Shown in pieces: positions 25,772 to 35,542 of a stretch of 64,000 nucleotides of DNA. This DNA comes from JAUVXJ01 sp964433755 (lineage in GTDB: Bacteria; Chloroflexota; Anaerolineae; UBA7937; B3-Chlor). Under the pieces are notes generated by a model that saw only the letters and a list, made by a program, of their open reading frames with translations, was not told the DNA's origin and searched no databases. Position 1 is the stretch's first letter; each line of letters begins with the position of its first letter. The stretch covers positions 248,001 to 312,000 of the forward strand of contig CAYSSR010000004.1 of NCBI GenBank assembly GCA_964433755.1, in the 5' to 3' direction. The translations under genes and the position numbers were made by a program.

Positions 25772-26707
25772 GTGATCGCTTTCGGACCTGTGCCGTCCAG
25801 ACGGCTCGGGCGCAGCCTGGGGATCAACAACGTGCCACCGAAGGTGTGCAGCTACTCCTGTATCTACTGCCAGTTGGGGCGCACGATCAAGATGAGTTCC
25901 GAGCGGCAGGAGTTCTACCGGCCCGAGGAGATACTGGAGGCGGCCCGGGAGAAGGTCGAGAAGGCGCAGCAGCGCGGTGAGCCGGTTGATTATCTCAGCT
26001 TCGTGCCTGACGGCGAGCCGACGTTGGACAGGAACCTGGGCCAGGAGATCGACCTGCTCAGGTCGCTGGGGATCAAGGTAGCCATCATCAGCAACTCGTC
26101 TCTGGTCTGGCGTGAGGACGTACACGACGAGCTAGGCAAGGCAGACTGGGTCTCGCTGAAGGTCGATTCCACGAGAGATGATACCTGGCACGAGATCGAC
26201 CGCCCTCACGGATCCCTCAGGCTCGACTCGATCCTGCAAGGCATGGAGGAGTTTGGCGTTTCCTTCGAAGGGCAACTGGTGACGGAAACGATGCTGGTCC
26301 AAGGGGTCAACGATAGCCCGGAACAGCTTACAGAGGTCGCCGCGTTCATCTCGCAGGTTGGCCCTTCTGTCGCTTACCTCTCCGTCCCCACGCGTCCCCC
26401 GGCGGAGGACTGGGTACAGGTTCCTGCGGACGAGATCCTCAACCAGGCCTACCAGGTCTTCAGAGAGAAGCTGGACCACGTGAAGTACCTCATCGCCTAC
26501 GAGGGACACGAGTTCGCCTTCACCGGCCAAGTGGAGGAGGACTTGTTGAGCATCACGTCAGTGCACCCTATGCGCAGAGATGCGGTGGAGGCGTTTCTCT
26601 CCAAGGCGGAGGAGGACTGGTCTGTGGTGGAGAGGCTGTTGCAGGAAGGGCTGCTGGCGGAGACAGAGTACAGTGGCGCGACCTTCTACCTCCGCAGGTT
26701 TCGCTGA
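25772..26707 (+). CDS. Radical SAM protein
   Basis: The 311-residue enzyme carries a cluster-binding motif CSYSCIYC (Cys26, Cys30, Cys33) and the SAM-contact sequence FVPDGEPTLD. The N-terminus GPVPSRRLGRSLGINNVPPKVC matches a family of radical SAM proteins of unknown function common in anaerobes. The C-terminal part is winged-helix-like. GTG 25772 follows AAGGAGAGGG. It is 36 bases after the Cys-rich ferredoxin gene, which could supply electrons. The reaction is unknown. Confidence 0.85.
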   Translation: MIAFGPVPSRRLGRSLGINNVPPKVCSYSCIYCQLGRTIKMSSERQEFYRPEEILEAAREKVEKAQQRGEPVDYLSFVPDGEPTLDRNLGQEIDLLRSLGIKVAIISNSSLVWREDVHDELGKADWVSLKVDSTRDDTWHEIDRPHGSLRLDSILQGMEEFGVSFEGQLVTETMLVQGVNDSPEQLTEVAAFISQVGPSVAYLSVPTRPPAEDWVQVPADEILNQAYQVFREKLDHVKYLIAYEGHEFAFTGQVEEDLLSITSVHPMRRDAVEAFLSKAEEDWSVVERLLQEGLLAETEYSGATFYLRRFR

Positions 26708-26853
26708 GTCGACGATTCGGGTACCGTTTGGCTCGACCTTCGCTGCATCTCGTCCGGGTCCTGTGTAACCGGGTGGCGACTCCTGGCGCGTCTGCAGCCC
26801 GCAGGAGCATTACTGTTCCATCCACAGATCCCCGTTCATGGCTCGATACCTGG

Positions 26854-26882
26854 TTGTACTCACTCCCGACGTGTGGTATATA
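26854..26882 (+). promoter_or_regulatory. Predicted sigma-70 promoter
   Basis: TTGTAC (26854-26859), 17 bases and TATATA (26877-26882) lie about 58 bases before the ATG at 26940. Confidence 0.5.
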
Positions 26883-26939
26883 TAGTTCAATCCCTACGCT
26901 CACCACTGGGAAAACCCTCGAGGCAGAAAGGAGTCGACG

Positions 26940-27422
26940 ATGTCTGGATGGCTAAAAGCGGGACTGATCGGTGCTGTGATCTTGATAATCCTCAACGTGG
27001 TGGAGTTGGTGCCGTGTGCGGTGTGCTGCACGCTGCCGCTCGAGTGGGTGGCCTTGGGTTGTATTGGAGCACTGGCTGCCTACTGGATGGTTCCTCCCCG
27101 GGCCATGGGGGCAGGAGCGGGCCAGGGCGCGCTGGCGGGTCTGATAGCCGCGGCGATTGGGGGCATAGTGGGCATCGGCGTGAGCGTGGTCGGTGCGACG
27201 CTTTTCGCTCCACTACAGCTCGCCATGTACCGAGAGCTTCCACCGGAGGTACTTCAGGGGATGGTGGAGGCAGGCGTCGATCCCAGCATGTTCACGGGCG
27301 CGGGCGCGGGAGCCGTGGAGACGATTACTAGCGGCGCCATGTGCTGCGGCGTTGGCCTGGTGATCGGGGCGGCTCTGGGCGCGCTCGGCGGGTTGGTCTT
27401 CTCCGCCATCAGATCCGAGTAG
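26940..27422 (+). CDS. Small glycine/alanine-rich membrane protein
   Basis: The 160-residue protein has four to five membrane segments rich in Gly and Ala, with two paired-cysteine sites (CAVCC near 27 and MCCG near 136). The family is not one I recognise; similar small proteins with glycine-zipper-like helices occur in Chloroflexota. GAAAGGAGTCGACG precedes the ATG. It has its own predicted promoter and is convergent with the glycan locus. No enzymatic motif is visible. Confidence 0.6.
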   Translation: MSGWLKAGLIGAVILIILNVVELVPCAVCCTLPLEWVALGCIGALAAYWMVPPRAMGAGAGQGALAGLIAAAIGGIVGIGVSVVGATLFAPLQLAMYRELPPEVLQGMVEAGVDPSMFTGAGAGAVETITSGAMCCGVGLVIGAALGALGGLVFSAIRSE

Positions 27423-27461
27423 GGATCAGCGCTCCGTACTGGATGCGAATCCTGGGGGCGT

Positions 27462-27494
27462 TCGCTTGCTGCCGGTGGCGTGCGCAGCGAGCGA
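27462..27494. terminator. Possible bidirectional terminator hairpin
   Basis: TCGCTTGCTGC and GCAGCGAGCGA (one G-U) flank an 11-base loop between convergent genes. No T-tract follows. Confidence 0.35.
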
Positions 27495-27521
27495 CTGCCT
27501 GCGGGAGACGTGGCTATAGCC

Positions 27522-28640
27522 TCAACGCTCGTCTACCGAACGGTACACGTTCAGGGTATCTCGCGTTGTCTTCTCCCAGCTAAACCTGCTGGCCTGCGCC
27601 AGGCTCTTCGCCTTCAGATCTCCGCGCAGTTCTTCGTTCTTCAGCACTTCGGTTAGCGCTGTGCGCCAACTCTCCCTGTCCAGAGGATCCAGGGTCACGG
27701 CAGCGTCCCCCACGATCTCCGGCAGACTGGAGCTGTTGCCACAGACGACGGGCGTCCCACAGGCCATCGCTTCGAGGACGGGGAGCCCGAACCCTTCGTA
27801 CAAGGAAGGGAATACGAACACCTGGGCCCCGTTGTAGATCTTGGGTAGGTCGTTCTCCGGCACGTCGCCCAGGAATACCACCCGGTCGTCCAACCCCAAA
27901 CGCCGAGCTTCCTCGCGCGCCTGCGGGTAGCGTCGATCTTCCTTTCCAGCCAGGACCAGCTTGGTATCTGTTCGCAACTCGGCGAACACCTGCAGGAGGA
28001 AGACTAGATTCTTGTGGGGTTTGTTGATGCCCAGGTATAGCATGTACCTCTCGGGCAGACCGTAGGCGCGGATGGCGTCCTGCCATTGGTGGCGATCCAG
28101 AGGACGAGAAGCCTCATCCGGTGCCAGGTGGATAACCGTCGTCTTGTCTTCGAAGGGTCCAAAGAAGCGGCCCAGGTCCCTCCGGGTGGATTCGGAGATG
28201 GCGATGATGCGGCTCGCGCGCCGTGCGGCCAGCGAGACTGCGGCCCGGAAGACCCAAGCCTCCCAGCGATGTGGCAAGGAGTGGGGGTAGATCATGGGGA
28301 TCAGATCATACATGGTGACCACAGAAGGACAGGGCAGCCAGTAGGGCATCACGTAGTATGGCGAGTGGAGAAGGTCCACAGAAAGCGCACTGACCAGGGA
28401 TCTGAACTGGTGTTGCTCCTTGAGCGACCGCACAGGGATGCCTACCGGCTGTAGTCGCAGGTTGGAGAACAAGGCCAATCGCCCCAGGTCATACCTGGTG
28501 TTGAGCAGGCGCGGGTTGTGGAAGAGCACGAAGTCCGTGTCGGGGGCAAGCTCAGGGAGCTTTGTTGCCAGGTTGTAGGTATAGCGGCCAATACCTGGAA
28601 AGTGATCCGCGATGTATCGCCCGTCAATGCCGATTCGCAC
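27522..28640 (-). CDS. GT4 glycosyltransferase
   Basis: The 372-residue enzyme has a GT-B fold: the acceptor domain begins GIDGRYIADHFPGIGRYTY, and the donor domain shows the E-x7-E motif in YEGFGLPVLEAMACGTPVVC followed by SLPEIVGDAA. It transfers a sugar from a nucleotide donor to a growing glycan at the cytoplasmic membrane. The start is GTG 28640 with AGGAAACC upstream. It is the last gene of the surface-glycan locus in the direction of transcription. The donor sugar is unknown; mannosyl- or galactosyl-transfer is common in this subgroup. Confidence 0.88.
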   Translation of the reverse strand: MRIGIDGRYIADHFPGIGRYTYNLATKLPELAPDTDFVLFHNPRLLNTRYDLGRLALFSNLRLQPVGIPVRSLKEQHQFRSLVSALSVDLLHSPYYVMPYWLPCPSVVTMYDLIPMIYPHSLPHRWEAWVFRAAVSLAARRASRIIAISESTRRDLGRFFGPFEDKTTVIHLAPDEASRPLDRHQWQDAIRAYGLPERYMLYLGINKPHKNLVFLLQVFAELRTDTKLVLAGKEDRRYPQAREEARRLGLDDRVVFLGDVPENDLPKIYNGAQVFVFPSLYEGFGLPVLEAMACGTPVVCGNSSSLPEIVGDAAVTLDPLDRESWRTALTEVLKNEELRGDLKAKSLAQASRFSWEKTTRDTLNVYRSVDER

Positions 28641-28787
28641 GGTGGTTTCCTAGGTGATACTTGATCGGGTGCATTGCGAGATGGCTGCTACTCTCACTGC
28701 ACCGTCGCTGATGCCAACTGGGCCTGAATGGCTGGAAGGGCCGGCTCCCGGGGCGAGGCACCCGTTCGCACTTGCAGCCCAAAACGG

Positions 28788-29912
28788 TCAACGTGGGACC
28801 AGCGACGTGTAGACGGCAAGCGTCTCACGCGCTGCTCTCTGCCAACTGAATCTGGCTGCCTGTCGCGGGCCTTTGACTCTCAACTCCTCTCGGAGTTCCT
28901 TGCTGTTCAGCACCTCCCTCACGGCGCGGACGATGTCATCCACGCTCGTGGGGTCCACCAGAATGGCCGCGTCGGCAGCTACCTCGGGCAGACTGGCGGC
29001 GTTGCTGGTCACGACCGGCGTGCCGCACGCCAAGGCCTCCACCACGGGCAGTCCGAAGCCCTCGTACAGCGATGGGAAGACGAACAGGTCAGCCGCGCTG
29101 TACAGGGCCGGAAGATCCTCATCGGGCACGAAGCCGGGAAAGAGAACGTCGTGCTCGAGCCCAAGTTCACCCAATCTGTTGAAGAAATCGGAGTACAGCC
29201 ACCCCTTCTTGCCCACGATCACCAGGCCCAGGGAGACCTCATCCCTGAGGGCGTGATAGGCCTCCAGCAGTGAGGTCAGGTTCTTACGCGGTTCGATGGT
29301 CGCCACGCTGAGGATGAATTCGTCCGGGAGGCCGTACTTGCGACGCACAGCCGCCATCGCCTGGGGCGAAGCTCTGCGGAAGTGGTCGGTGACGCCCTCG
29401 TAGATCACCGTGATCTTCGCCTCGTCGATGCCGTAGAGCTGGATGGCATCTCTCTTGGTGCTTTCGGACACGGCGATGACCGCATCGGCGGCGTTCAGGA
29501 AACGAGGCATCATCAGCGTAAGGAACCACCTGTTCAAGGGCTTGTGGGTGTGGGGATAGAAACGAAACACCAGATCGTGGAGCGTGAACACACTCTTGAG
29601 GCGGGTCACCCGAGGTAGGAGATGATCGGTGGCATGGAACAGATCGACGCCTGGAAACAGCCGGTTCTGGGAGATCCGGGCGAAATGGGCCACGAGCGCG
29701 GACATCCGCCAGGGTTTCGTAGCCAGGTTGGTGGTCAGACGAGGCAGCCGGTCGAGGGGTGGATCTACCTGAGCCTCGGCCGGCCGATTGTAGAAGGCGA
29801 CGTATTCGTTCTCGGAGTCGACTTCCAGCAATGCCGCCATCAACTCTTGAGTATAGCGCCCGAGACCAGCGATGTGGTGCACCGCTGGAGAGGCATTCAG
29901 ACAGATTCTCAT
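28788..29912 (-). CDS. GT4 glycosyltransferase
   Basis: The 374-residue protein is a paralogue of the neighbouring GT4 enzyme, beginning with ASPAVHHIAGLGRYTQEL and carrying YEGFGLPVVEALACGTPVVT and SLPEVAADAA in the donor domain. It likely adds another sugar of the same repeat unit. The ATG at 29912 has a weak ribosome site. The two GT4 genes are 147 bases apart on the same strand. Substrates are not predictable from sequence. Confidence 0.88.
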   Translation of the reverse strand: MRICLNASPAVHHIAGLGRYTQELMAALLEVDSENEYVAFYNRPAEAQVDPPLDRLPRLTTNLATKPWRMSALVAHFARISQNRLFPGVDLFHATDHLLPRVTRLKSVFTLHDLVFRFYPHTHKPLNRWFLTLMMPRFLNAADAVIAVSESTKRDAIQLYGIDEAKITVIYEGVTDHFRRASPQAMAAVRRKYGLPDEFILSVATIEPRKNLTSLLEAYHALRDEVSLGLVIVGKKGWLYSDFFNRLGELGLEHDVLFPGFVPDEDLPALYSAADLFVFPSLYEGFGLPVVEALACGTPVVTSNAASLPEVAADAAILVDPTSVDDIVRAVREVLNSKELREELRVKGPRQAARFSWQRAARETLAVYTSLVPR

Positions 29913-30085
29913 GGTGCTGTATTATCGGTCGAGTCAGCTTCGGTAGCCAGGCCGCCATCTATGACCTGGTCAGGCATGGCGGTCCTGGCGCCAGGTCTGG
30001 CCATCGGTTACTGGGGCCGTCTTCCCACGCGGTCCAGATGGGCGCAACAGCAGGTGCACACGGGGTGGCGAATGCTGTGAGGGCT

Positions 30086-31009
30086 TCAAGGCATTGCCGA
30101 TGTCCCCCTCAGGCGTCGTCTTCTGATCCACTCGAGGAACGCTTTCGTACCCAGCCCCGGTGTCCGCAGACTGTACCGGGCTGCTCGGAGGACGTGGCCC
30201 AGACCCGCGAGCAACTGGCGCTGTTGAAGGAGGGTCACGGCAATGGCGCCGTGGTGGCGAGCATAGCCTTCGGTGAGAGCAGCCCTTTGGGCTGAGGTGA
30301 GTTCGGGGTGCTTGGCCTCCAGCTTGGCCAGAACCAGCAGGGCGCGGCTCCGGAGGCTGGCCACGTCTCGGCTGATACTCTGCCTGTGACGACGGATGGC
30401 GGCGACGTCGCCGGGCACGTAGACGAACGGGAACTGCACGGCGATGCGTAGCCATAGGTCATAGTCTTCCACCGCGAAGAACTCCTGACCTTCGTCAAAC
30501 ACTCCCACCACGTCCAGACAATCACGCCGGACCAGGACCACCGGCGAGGTGAGGAAGTTGCCTCTGAGCATGTCAGCCAGGGCATTGCCGGTGGGAGTCG
30601 GCAAACCATCGAGCGCGTGTCCAGTCGGCGTCTGAGGATCGTCGCGGAAGAAGTATCCGTTAGAATAGACCAGTCCTGCTTCTGGGCGTTGCTCGAAGGC
30701 AGCCAGTTGGAGGGCTAGTTTGTGGGGCAAGAACAGGTCGTCGGAGTCGAGGAAGGCCACGTACTCTCCCTCGGCCGCTCGCAGCCCGGCGTTGCGTGTG
30801 GCGGCCGCCTGACCACGATGTGGCAACTGGAGATAGGTCACCCCCTGGCCAAACGCGAGGACGACGTCCGGGGTGTTGTCCGTCGAGCCATCATCGGCGA
30901 CGATGATCTGGACGTCCTGGTAGGTCTGGGCCTGGACGCTGCGAATCGCCTCCGCGATGTACCGGGAGCGGTTGTAGGTCGGGATGATTACGCTGACCAA
31001 TGGTGGCAA
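30086..31009 (-). CDS. GT2 glycosyltransferase
   Basis: The 307-residue GT-A enzyme shows SVIIPTYNRSRYIAEAI, VADDGSTDNT and the metal-binding FLDSDDLFLP. TTG 31009 is chosen as start because AAGGAGGGG lies just upstream and the protein then begins directly at the GT2 domain; an upstream ATG at 31126 would add 39 unrelated residues. It belongs to the glycan cluster. Acceptor and donor are unknown. Confidence 0.85.
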   Translation of the reverse strand: MPPLVSVIIPTYNRSRYIAEAIRSVQAQTYQDVQIIVADDGSTDNTPDVVLAFGQGVTYLQLPHRGQAAATRNAGLRAAEGEYVAFLDSDDLFLPHKLALQLAAFEQRPEAGLVYSNGYFFRDDPQTPTGHALDGLPTPTGNALADMLRGNFLTSPVVLVRRDCLDVVGVFDEGQEFFAVEDYDLWLRIAVQFPFVYVPGDVAAIRRHRQSISRDVASLRSRALLVLAKLEAKHPELTSAQRAALTEGYARHHGAIAVTLLQQRQLLAGLGHVLRAARYSLRTPGLGTKAFLEWIRRRRLRGTSAMP

Positions 31010-31193
31010 GCTATGCCCCTCCTTCGCCTGCTGCCGACGTCCGCCTCGGAACCGCGTGGTTGGCTTGGGATAGGGTGGAGACCCCGGCCTGATTGACGCG
31101 ACTGCGGCGCCGTTGGAGCCGCCCATGGCTTCGAGCCCGGTGCGCCGCCCGTGAATGGATGCACCGGTGGGCGCGTCTCACTCGCAGGGGCCG

Positions 31194-32096
31194 TCATGAT
31201 GGTCCGGGCGGCTGAGCTGTGCCCAGCCAACGTTTGACCACGCGAAGGATGCCGCCTGGCAAGGCTACGGGGGAGCGGCGGAACGATTCCAGCATCAATC
31301 GTGCGGCCTGTGCAGGTCGGCTCGGGAGGCTTCTGAGTGCCAGTCCGGCCAGCCGCTGGGCGATGAACCGGTCGTGGCGTCCCTTGTCCACTGATTCCAG
31401 AAGCGGCCAGTATCGCTGGGAGACGGTGCTCACCTCCAGAAGCATCTCGCGCGCCGCGGTGCAGGTCTTGGACGATTCGTGCAGTCTGAACCTTGCGATG
31501 GGTTCGCTTACGTACTCAACCTGACAATGCCGCAGCAGGCGACACGTAAGGTCATGGTCCATCAAGTAGTTCAGACTCCCGTCTACGCCGCCCACCAGTT
31601 CGTAGGTTGCGCGCGGAAAGAAGAAGCCGGGCTGGTGCCAACTGTGCCGAAGCTCCCAGAACCTCACCATGTTCTCGAACGTGATGCCGAATTGAGGGAC
31701 GAGGGTTTCCTTGCCCGAACGCGCGTCGACGTTGATCACCGGCCCGGCGACGCAGCATCCGGGGTGCTGAGAGTAGGCGCGGCCCACGTGGAGGAGCGCG
31801 CCGGGCAGATACACGTCGTCCGAGTTGAGCCAGCCGAGGAGCTCTCCGTTGGCGCGAGCGAAACCCTTTTGCAGAGCGTGATACTGTCCTTGATCGGCCT
31901 CGCTGACCCAATAGGTGAGGTGAGCTTCGTACTTGCGGATGATGTCCACACTGCCGTCGGTGGAGCCACCGTCAATGACGATGTATTCCAGGTTTGGATA
32001 TCCTTGGTCGAGAACGGACTGGATGGTCTCCTCCAGGAAAGCGCCTTGCTGGTACGATGGCGTCACGATGGAAATGAGGGGCAGGTTCTCAGTCAT
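31194..32096 (-). CDS. GT2 glycosyltransferase
   Basis: The 300-residue enzyme has ISIVTPSYQQGAFLEETI, IDGGSTDGS and WLNSDDVYLP, typical of the WcaA-like GT2 group. It overlaps the end of the epimerase gene by eight bases (GGCCATGACTGA), so the two are translationally coupled. It may add the sugar made by that epimerase, possibly fucose. The C-terminus LPSRPAQAARLMLES is helical and probably membrane-associated. Confidence 0.88.
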   Translation of the reverse strand: MTENLPLISIVTPSYQQGAFLEETIQSVLDQGYPNLEYIVIDGGSTDGSVDIIRKYEAHLTYWVSEADQGQYHALQKGFARANGELLGWLNSDDVYLPGALLHVGRAYSQHPGCCVAGPVINVDARSGKETLVPQFGITFENMVRFWELRHSWHQPGFFFPRATYELVGGVDGSLNYLMDHDLTCRLLRHCQVEYVSEPIARFRLHESSKTCTAAREMLLEVSTVSQRYWPLLESVDKGRHDRFIAQRLAGLALRSLPSRPAQAARLMLESFRRSPVALPGGILRVVKRWLGTAQPPGPS

Positions 32097-33042
32097 GGCC
32101 CTCCGCTTGCTGATGCCGGACCTCCCGGTACCAGTCGATGGTCCGCTGCAAGCCTTCCTCGAAGCTAGTCTGGGCTCGGAATCCGAACTCGCGTTGTGCC
32201 CGGGTTGTGTCGAGGCACCTTCTGGGCTGTCCCCCCGGCTTGCTGGTATCCCAGACGATACGCCCTGGGAAGCCCGTCAGTTCCACGATGAGATGGGCCA
32301 GGTCTTTGATGGAGATCTCGAACCCTGCTCCAATGTTCACCGGGTCTGGCTTGTCGTACTTCTCGGTGGCGAGCACGATGGCCTCGGCGCAGTCCTCGAC
32401 GTAGAGGAACTCGCGCGTCGGTGTACCGTCGCCCCAGACGACGATCTCCTCTTCGTCGTTGTCCATGGCGTCGAAGCATTTCTTGATCAGCGCTGGGATG
32501 ACGTGAGAACTGGCGGGATCGAAGTTGTCTCTGGGGCCATAGAGGTTCACCGGCAGCAGGTAGATGGCGTTGAACCCATACTGCTGCCGGTAGGATTGTG
32601 CTTGTACCAGCAGCATCTTCTTGGCCAGGCCGTAGGGAGCATTGGTTTCCTCAGGATAGCCATCCCAGAGACTCTCTTCCCGGAAGGGCACCGGCGTGAA
32701 CTTGGGATAGGCACAGATGGTGCCCACGGCCACGAACTTCGTGACGCCGTGCAGGTAGGCGTGGTGCATGGTCTGAACGCCCATCATCAGGTTGTCGTAG
32801 AAGAACTGGCCGGGGTTCTCCCGGTTGGCCCCGATGCCGCCCACTATTCCTGCGATGTGGATCACGATGTCGGGACTGGAGACCTCATAGAGGCGGATCA
32901 CGTCATCCTGGTTCCTTAAGTCGTATTCACGGCTGCGGGGAGCGAACACCTCGCCGCACCAATCGGTTCGTCGTAATCGGTCCACGACGTGAGAGCCAAG
33001 GAAGCCCCCGCCTCCGGTTACCACGGCCGTCTTACCAGTCAC
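32089..33042 (-). CDS. fcl: GDP-L-fucose synthase-like NAD-dependent epimerase
   Basis: The 317-residue short-chain dehydrogenase has a Rossmann loop TGGGGFLGSHV and the catalytic Tyr/Lys in YGLAKKM. The blocks AGIVGGIGANRENPGQFFYDN and SSHVIPALIKKCFDA are characteristic of GDP-L-fucose synthase (WcaG), which converts GDP-4-keto-6-deoxymannose to GDP-fucose. GDP-mannose dehydratase is not in the window. A related nucleotide-sugar epimerase remains possible. The ATG follows GGAGGACCAAGGTG. Confidence 0.85.
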   Translation of the reverse strand: MTGKTAVVTGGGGFLGSHVVDRLRRTDWCGEVFAPRSREYDLRNQDDVIRLYEVSSPDIVIHIAGIVGGIGANRENPGQFFYDNLMMGVQTMHHAYLHGVTKFVAVGTICAYPKFTPVPFREESLWDGYPEETNAPYGLAKKMLLVQAQSYRQQYGFNAIYLLPVNLYGPRDNFDPASSHVIPALIKKCFDAMDNDEEEIVVWGDGTPTREFLYVEDCAEAIVLATEKYDKPDPVNIGAGFEISIKDLAHLIVELTGFPGRIVWDTSKPGGQPRRCLDTTRAQREFGFRAQTSFEEGLQRTIDWYREVRHQQAEGHD

Positions 33043-33162
33043 CTTGGTCCTCCTTCTGGTCTGGATTGGGCTCTACTATGCTGCGTCACCCTGTCCCGCC
33101 GCTCGGCGAGCGCCCGGAGGAACAAGAGGTCTCACCGTGGCGCAGGCAGTTGCACCGTCTAG

Positions 33163-34200
33163 TCATCGGGACACGCGACCCAGAAGCCGATCTAGCCTGG
33201 TCTTCCTCAGGATGCGGGCGATGATTAGTCTGTGTCTGGCTCCCTCACGCAGCGCAACCAGTTCTTCATATAGTTGAGTTGTCTTGTCGATACCAGCATC
33301 CGCAACCCGGCGACGCGATTCTGCCGCGTCGGCTTCAGAATCGGCCGTGATCCCCATGGATTGTAGGGTCGCCACAGTGTCCTCGTATCCCATTCGCCTG
33401 AATATGCCTAAGCCCAGCAGATCCACGATCTGCCGTATCTCTGCGACTTGAAGATCCCCTCGCCACTTTCCGATTGATCGGTGGTGTACCGATGAAGTAG
33501 CCAGCGCCTTGTCATCACCCACCATTGACTTGGCGTATTGGGCCAAGACGGCCTCGTTGTCGACGTAGTCTAGCATGCCCTCTTCGTACCCAACGCCGAG
33601 GAAATCGCAGACTTGGACAAGGGCTGCTGCCGGGTCCCTCACTACGGCTTCGTATTGTATCTCCATCTTGAAAGGAGATGGTTCGTCGAAGTAGTCGGCC
33701 AGGCTGAATGGGCCAATAGCGAAGTCGAATGATGCAGCCGAAACTCGCCGTCCCACTATCACGTCTATGTTGACTCCCCAGCTTTTCAGGTAAGACCGGG
33801 CAACATCAAGGGGATTCCTCTGTAGCCAGATCTTGCGGGCCTTGGGGAATAGGGCTTCGATGAGGTCGAGTATGTGGTAGTAGCGGGGCGTCTTGTCCAC
33901 GAACATGGTCTTATCGGCCGCTTGCAGATACCGATTGTACGTTGTAGTCGCAAAGGCCCGCGCTGCATCGAGGAACGTATCGTCTGACAGGAACTGCCTT
34001 GTTCCGGTCGTTGCCCAGTCGTCGTCGAAAACACTCTTCACGTTGCCTGGCTCTCTAAGGGTGGAGAGTTTCAACAAGAACCACGGTTCTGGAGGGCAGA
34101 GCATCGCGGAGTGGCTGCCCATCAGCAGACTGAGGATTGTCGACCCGGACCTTGGCAGAGAAAACAGAAAGACCAGGTTGTCGCCATCGGCTGAGATCAT
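33163..34200 (-). CDS. Sulfotransferase-family protein
   Basis: The 345-residue protein starts with the PAPS 5'-phosphosulfate loop FLFSLPRSGSTILS (near residues 10-23), with QRNPLDVARSY as the 3'-phosphate-binding region. It probably transfers sulfate from PAPS to a sugar hydroxyl. It is one of three sulfotransferases in this locus, which argues for a sulfated polysaccharide. The ATG at 34200 has a weak ribosome site. No membrane helix is obvious. Confidence 0.82.
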   Translation of the reverse strand: MISADGDNLVFLFSLPRSGSTILSLLMGSHSAMLCPPEPWFLLKLSTLREPGNVKSVFDDDWATTGTRQFLSDDTFLDAARAFATTTYNRYLQAADKTMFVDKTPRYYHILDLIEALFPKARKIWLQRNPLDVARSYLKSWGVNIDVIVGRRVSAASFDFAIGPFSLADYFDEPSPFKMEIQYEAVVRDPAAALVQVCDFLGVGYEEGMLDYVDNEAVLAQYAKSMVGDDKALATSSVHHRSIGKWRGDLQVAEIRQIVDLLGLGIFRRMGYEDTVATLQSMGITADSEADAAESRRRVADAGIDKTTQLYEELVALREGARHRLIIARILRKTRLDRLLGRVSR

Positions 34201-34474
34201 CTCGGACTACGCTCCCTTTGGTGCGGCGTGGAGCCACATCTGCGCGTGTGGCGCGATGCGTCTTTGCCAGGACCGCGCCGGGTGTGCTTGCGCGAATGAT
34301 AGGCTAGCAGAATGCTGTGAGACTCCACCGAGTGCAGGCCGCTCGAGCGGCAGGACATGTGCTATGCCACACACCATGTGCTGCCTGGCGCCAAGCAACT
34401 GCCGCTTCCCGCAGACCTGAGCGCATGAGGGCTGACTCTCACGGTCCGCCAATACCGACAGGGTACCCCATCTG

Positions 34475-35467
34475 TCAACTGTGCGTTGAACGTGCATAGC
34501 GTCGCACCCTGCGGGAGACTGCTCTGAGCGATTCGTACACAGCGTCGGGCAGGAGGATTCGAAGAACCGGTTTGTAGTGGACAGAGTATGCAGGCTGTGC
34601 CCTGACGATCTGGAGGTACTTGCGCAGAGCGTGTCCTCGGCCGAGTTGTTCTCGTGCGTCTTCTATAGCTTCCTCTACGCCTCGCCGCGCGATGCGGGCC
34701 ATCCATGCACCCAGCTTTCGTTCGACCTCCTTGCCTGCCGCGGGGTCTACACGGTCAAGGAGAGGCTTGTTCTTCTCGTAGATGTAGTTCAGAGCAGCCA
34801 GGTGGTCGGCAGCACGCGCTCTGGAAAGCCCCTCTTCGTGCAATCGATACTCGCAAAGAGGCTCATCATGGTAGACTACGCGCAGGTGCCTTGTCAGCCG
34901 GATCAGCATATCGTAGTCCTCGTAGAGCGCCAGATTGGGATCGAAGAGACCGACGTCCTGCCAGGCCTCGCGGTTGATCAACGCGCTGCGAAACAGGGTG
35001 TGATTTGGGAAGTCGCGCGCGAAGGTCTGACAGAAGACGTCGCCCTGAGGAGGTTTCTCCCTTTCCGCCCAGCGGCCCGTGCGCGCGCCTTCAGCGTTGA
35101 CGTAATAGTAGTCTGAGAAGGCGATTTGCGCATCCCGATTGTCTCGGAGGAGTCTCGCCTCGTTCTCCAGTTTTGTGGGCAGGAATCTGTCGTCACCGTC
35201 AACGTGAGTGACATGGCTCCCTGTCGACGCTCTGAGCCCGTCGTTGCGTGTCCGTGGTATGCCTTGGTTGGTGGTGTGGAACACCGGGGTGAAGAGGTCA
35301 CCATACTTGGAGGCATAGCCAGCGATCACCTCCTGCGAGCCGTCTGTGGAACAGTCGTCAACTACCACAATCTGGGATGGACGCAGTGTCTGGGCGAGGA
35401 CGCTGTCGATCGCCTCAATCAGGTATTTCTTCTGATTGTAGGAGGTGATGTAGACTGATATTCTCAT
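34475..35467 (-). CDS. GT2 glycosyltransferase
   Basis: The 330-residue protein has the GT2 pattern YITSYNQKKYLIEAIDSVLAQ, VVDDCSTDGS and HVDGDDRFLP. The C-terminal 80 residues are helical and basic (YESLRAVSRRVRRY). ATG 35467. It is separated from the sulfotransferase gene by 274 bases without a recognised gene. The sugar donor is unknown. Confidence 0.87.
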   Translation of the reverse strand: MRISVYITSYNQKKYLIEAIDSVLAQTLRPSQIVVVDDCSTDGSQEVIAGYASKYGDLFTPVFHTTNQGIPRTRNDGLRASTGSHVTHVDGDDRFLPTKLENEARLLRDNRDAQIAFSDYYYVNAEGARTGRWAEREKPPQGDVFCQTFARDFPNHTLFRSALINREAWQDVGLFDPNLALYEDYDMLIRLTRHLRVVYHDEPLCEYRLHEEGLSRARAADHLAALNYIYEKNKPLLDRVDPAAGKEVERKLGAWMARIARRGVEEAIEDAREQLGRGHALRKYLQIVRAQPAYSVHYKPVLRILLPDAVYESLRAVSRRVRRYARSTHS

Positions 35468-35542
35468 CAGATGTCGGCGGGCTAGTCCTGGTAGAGCGAC
35501 GGCAGCAGGGTGCAGGTTCCACAGGAAGCCGGTGCAGCACTC

